This document shows, piece by piece, positions 13,495 through 13,728 of a stretch of 13,728 bases of DNA. The notes beneath the pieces were generated by a model, which did no database searches, was not told where the DNA came from, and was given only the letters and a program-made list of their open reading frames with translations. Position numbers and translations under genes: made by a program. Within the stretch, counting starts at the first letter, position 1, and the number at the start of each line of letters is the position of its first letter. The stretch spans positions 1 to 13,728 of the forward strand of contig OMUX01000179.1 of the NCBI GenBank assembly GCA_900314345.1, written 5' to 3'. Origin of the DNA: an uncultured Erysipelotrichaceae bacterium (GTDB taxonomy: Bacteria; Bacillota_I; Bacilli_A; Erysipelotrichales; Erysipelotrichaceae).

Positions 13495-13728
13495 TCATGC
13501 CTTTCCGGAAGGTTCATGGAACAGGGAGATGATCCAGTCGCTGTTCACCACCGGAAACGTACTGTTGTCCACATGATAAAGCTGACGGTTCTGATCCATC
13601 TCCTCCTGCATTCCGCCAAGCGGAATCAGGAAGGACATGCCCTTGTCCCCCATCCGGATATTGATCTTCATGACCTCATCCTGTGTCTTCTGATATTCCA
13701 CGGATGTTACTTCTTCCGGCTTTGCCTC
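13495..13728 (-). CDS. Unrecognised protein, 3' end only
   Basis: The reading frame is open from the right edge of the window to the TGA at 13495, giving the last 77 residues of a protein whose start lies outside. A GTG inside the frame at 13701 is not needed as a start. The visible part is polar and ends in HEPSGKA. It has no membrane helix and no cysteine, and contains IRMGDKGMSFLIPLGG and STFPVVNSDWIISLF. I do not recognise the family. It lies 15 bases upstream of the UPF0158-GNAT gene and probably shares its transcript. Confidence 0.6.
   Translation of the reverse strand, partial: EAKPEEVTSVEYQKTQDEVMKINIRMGDKGMSFLIPLGGMQEEMDQNRQLYHVDNSTFPVVNSDWIISLFHEPSGKA

Overview
The window is a gene-dense piece of a bacterial chromosome of moderate GC content. 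It suggests a member of the Bacillota (Firmicutes), possibly of the Erysipelotrichia. The reasons are the rpmG-secE-nusG order, a minimal one-helix SecE, strong AGGAGG-type ribosome binding sites, TTGACA/TATAAT-type promoters and U-tailed hairpin terminators. The family-level guess is inference from protein character and is not proven. No rRNA, tRNA, CRISPR array or insertion sequence was seen.

Layout from left to right. (1) At 12-1022, minus strand, is the translation/secretion cluster rpmG-secE-nusG. It ends in a hairpin terminator, and a promoter beyond it reads off the left edge, probably into rplK. (2) At 1092-2356, minus strand, a HAD hydrolase and a histidine phosphatase are joined by a 4-base stop/start overlap and have their own extended -10 promoter. 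(3) At 2616-3995, plus strand, is a sodium-coupled alanine/glycine symporter behind a promoter region rich in palindromes and repeats, closed by a bidirectional terminator. (4) At 4055-8867, minus strand, lies a tightly coupled set: Nudix hydrolase, two ABC exporter half-transporters, an alpha/beta hydrolase and a 59-residue GTG-started membrane protein. The two ABC subunits carry complementary motif changes typical of an asymmetric heterodimer. (5) At 8911-10842, minus strand, is another run: GNAT acetyltransferase, Cof-type HAD phosphatase and a zinc-ribbon protein of unknown role, ended by a terminator just before the Nudix gene. (6) At 10906-12591, plus strand, are a protein shaped like a tyrosine recombinase but lacking the catalytic residues, preceded by a short in-frame leader ORF, and a small four-helix membrane protein. 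(7) At 12601-13728, minus strand, are a UPF0158-GNAT fusion protein and the 3' end of an unrecognised gene running off the right edge.

Regions 2, 4 and 5 look like housekeeping or detoxification operons built on translational coupling. The most unusual parts are the inactive recombinase-like gene with its leader, the UPF0158-GNAT fusion, and the Nudix/heterodimeric-exporter/hydrolase/small-membrane-protein operon.
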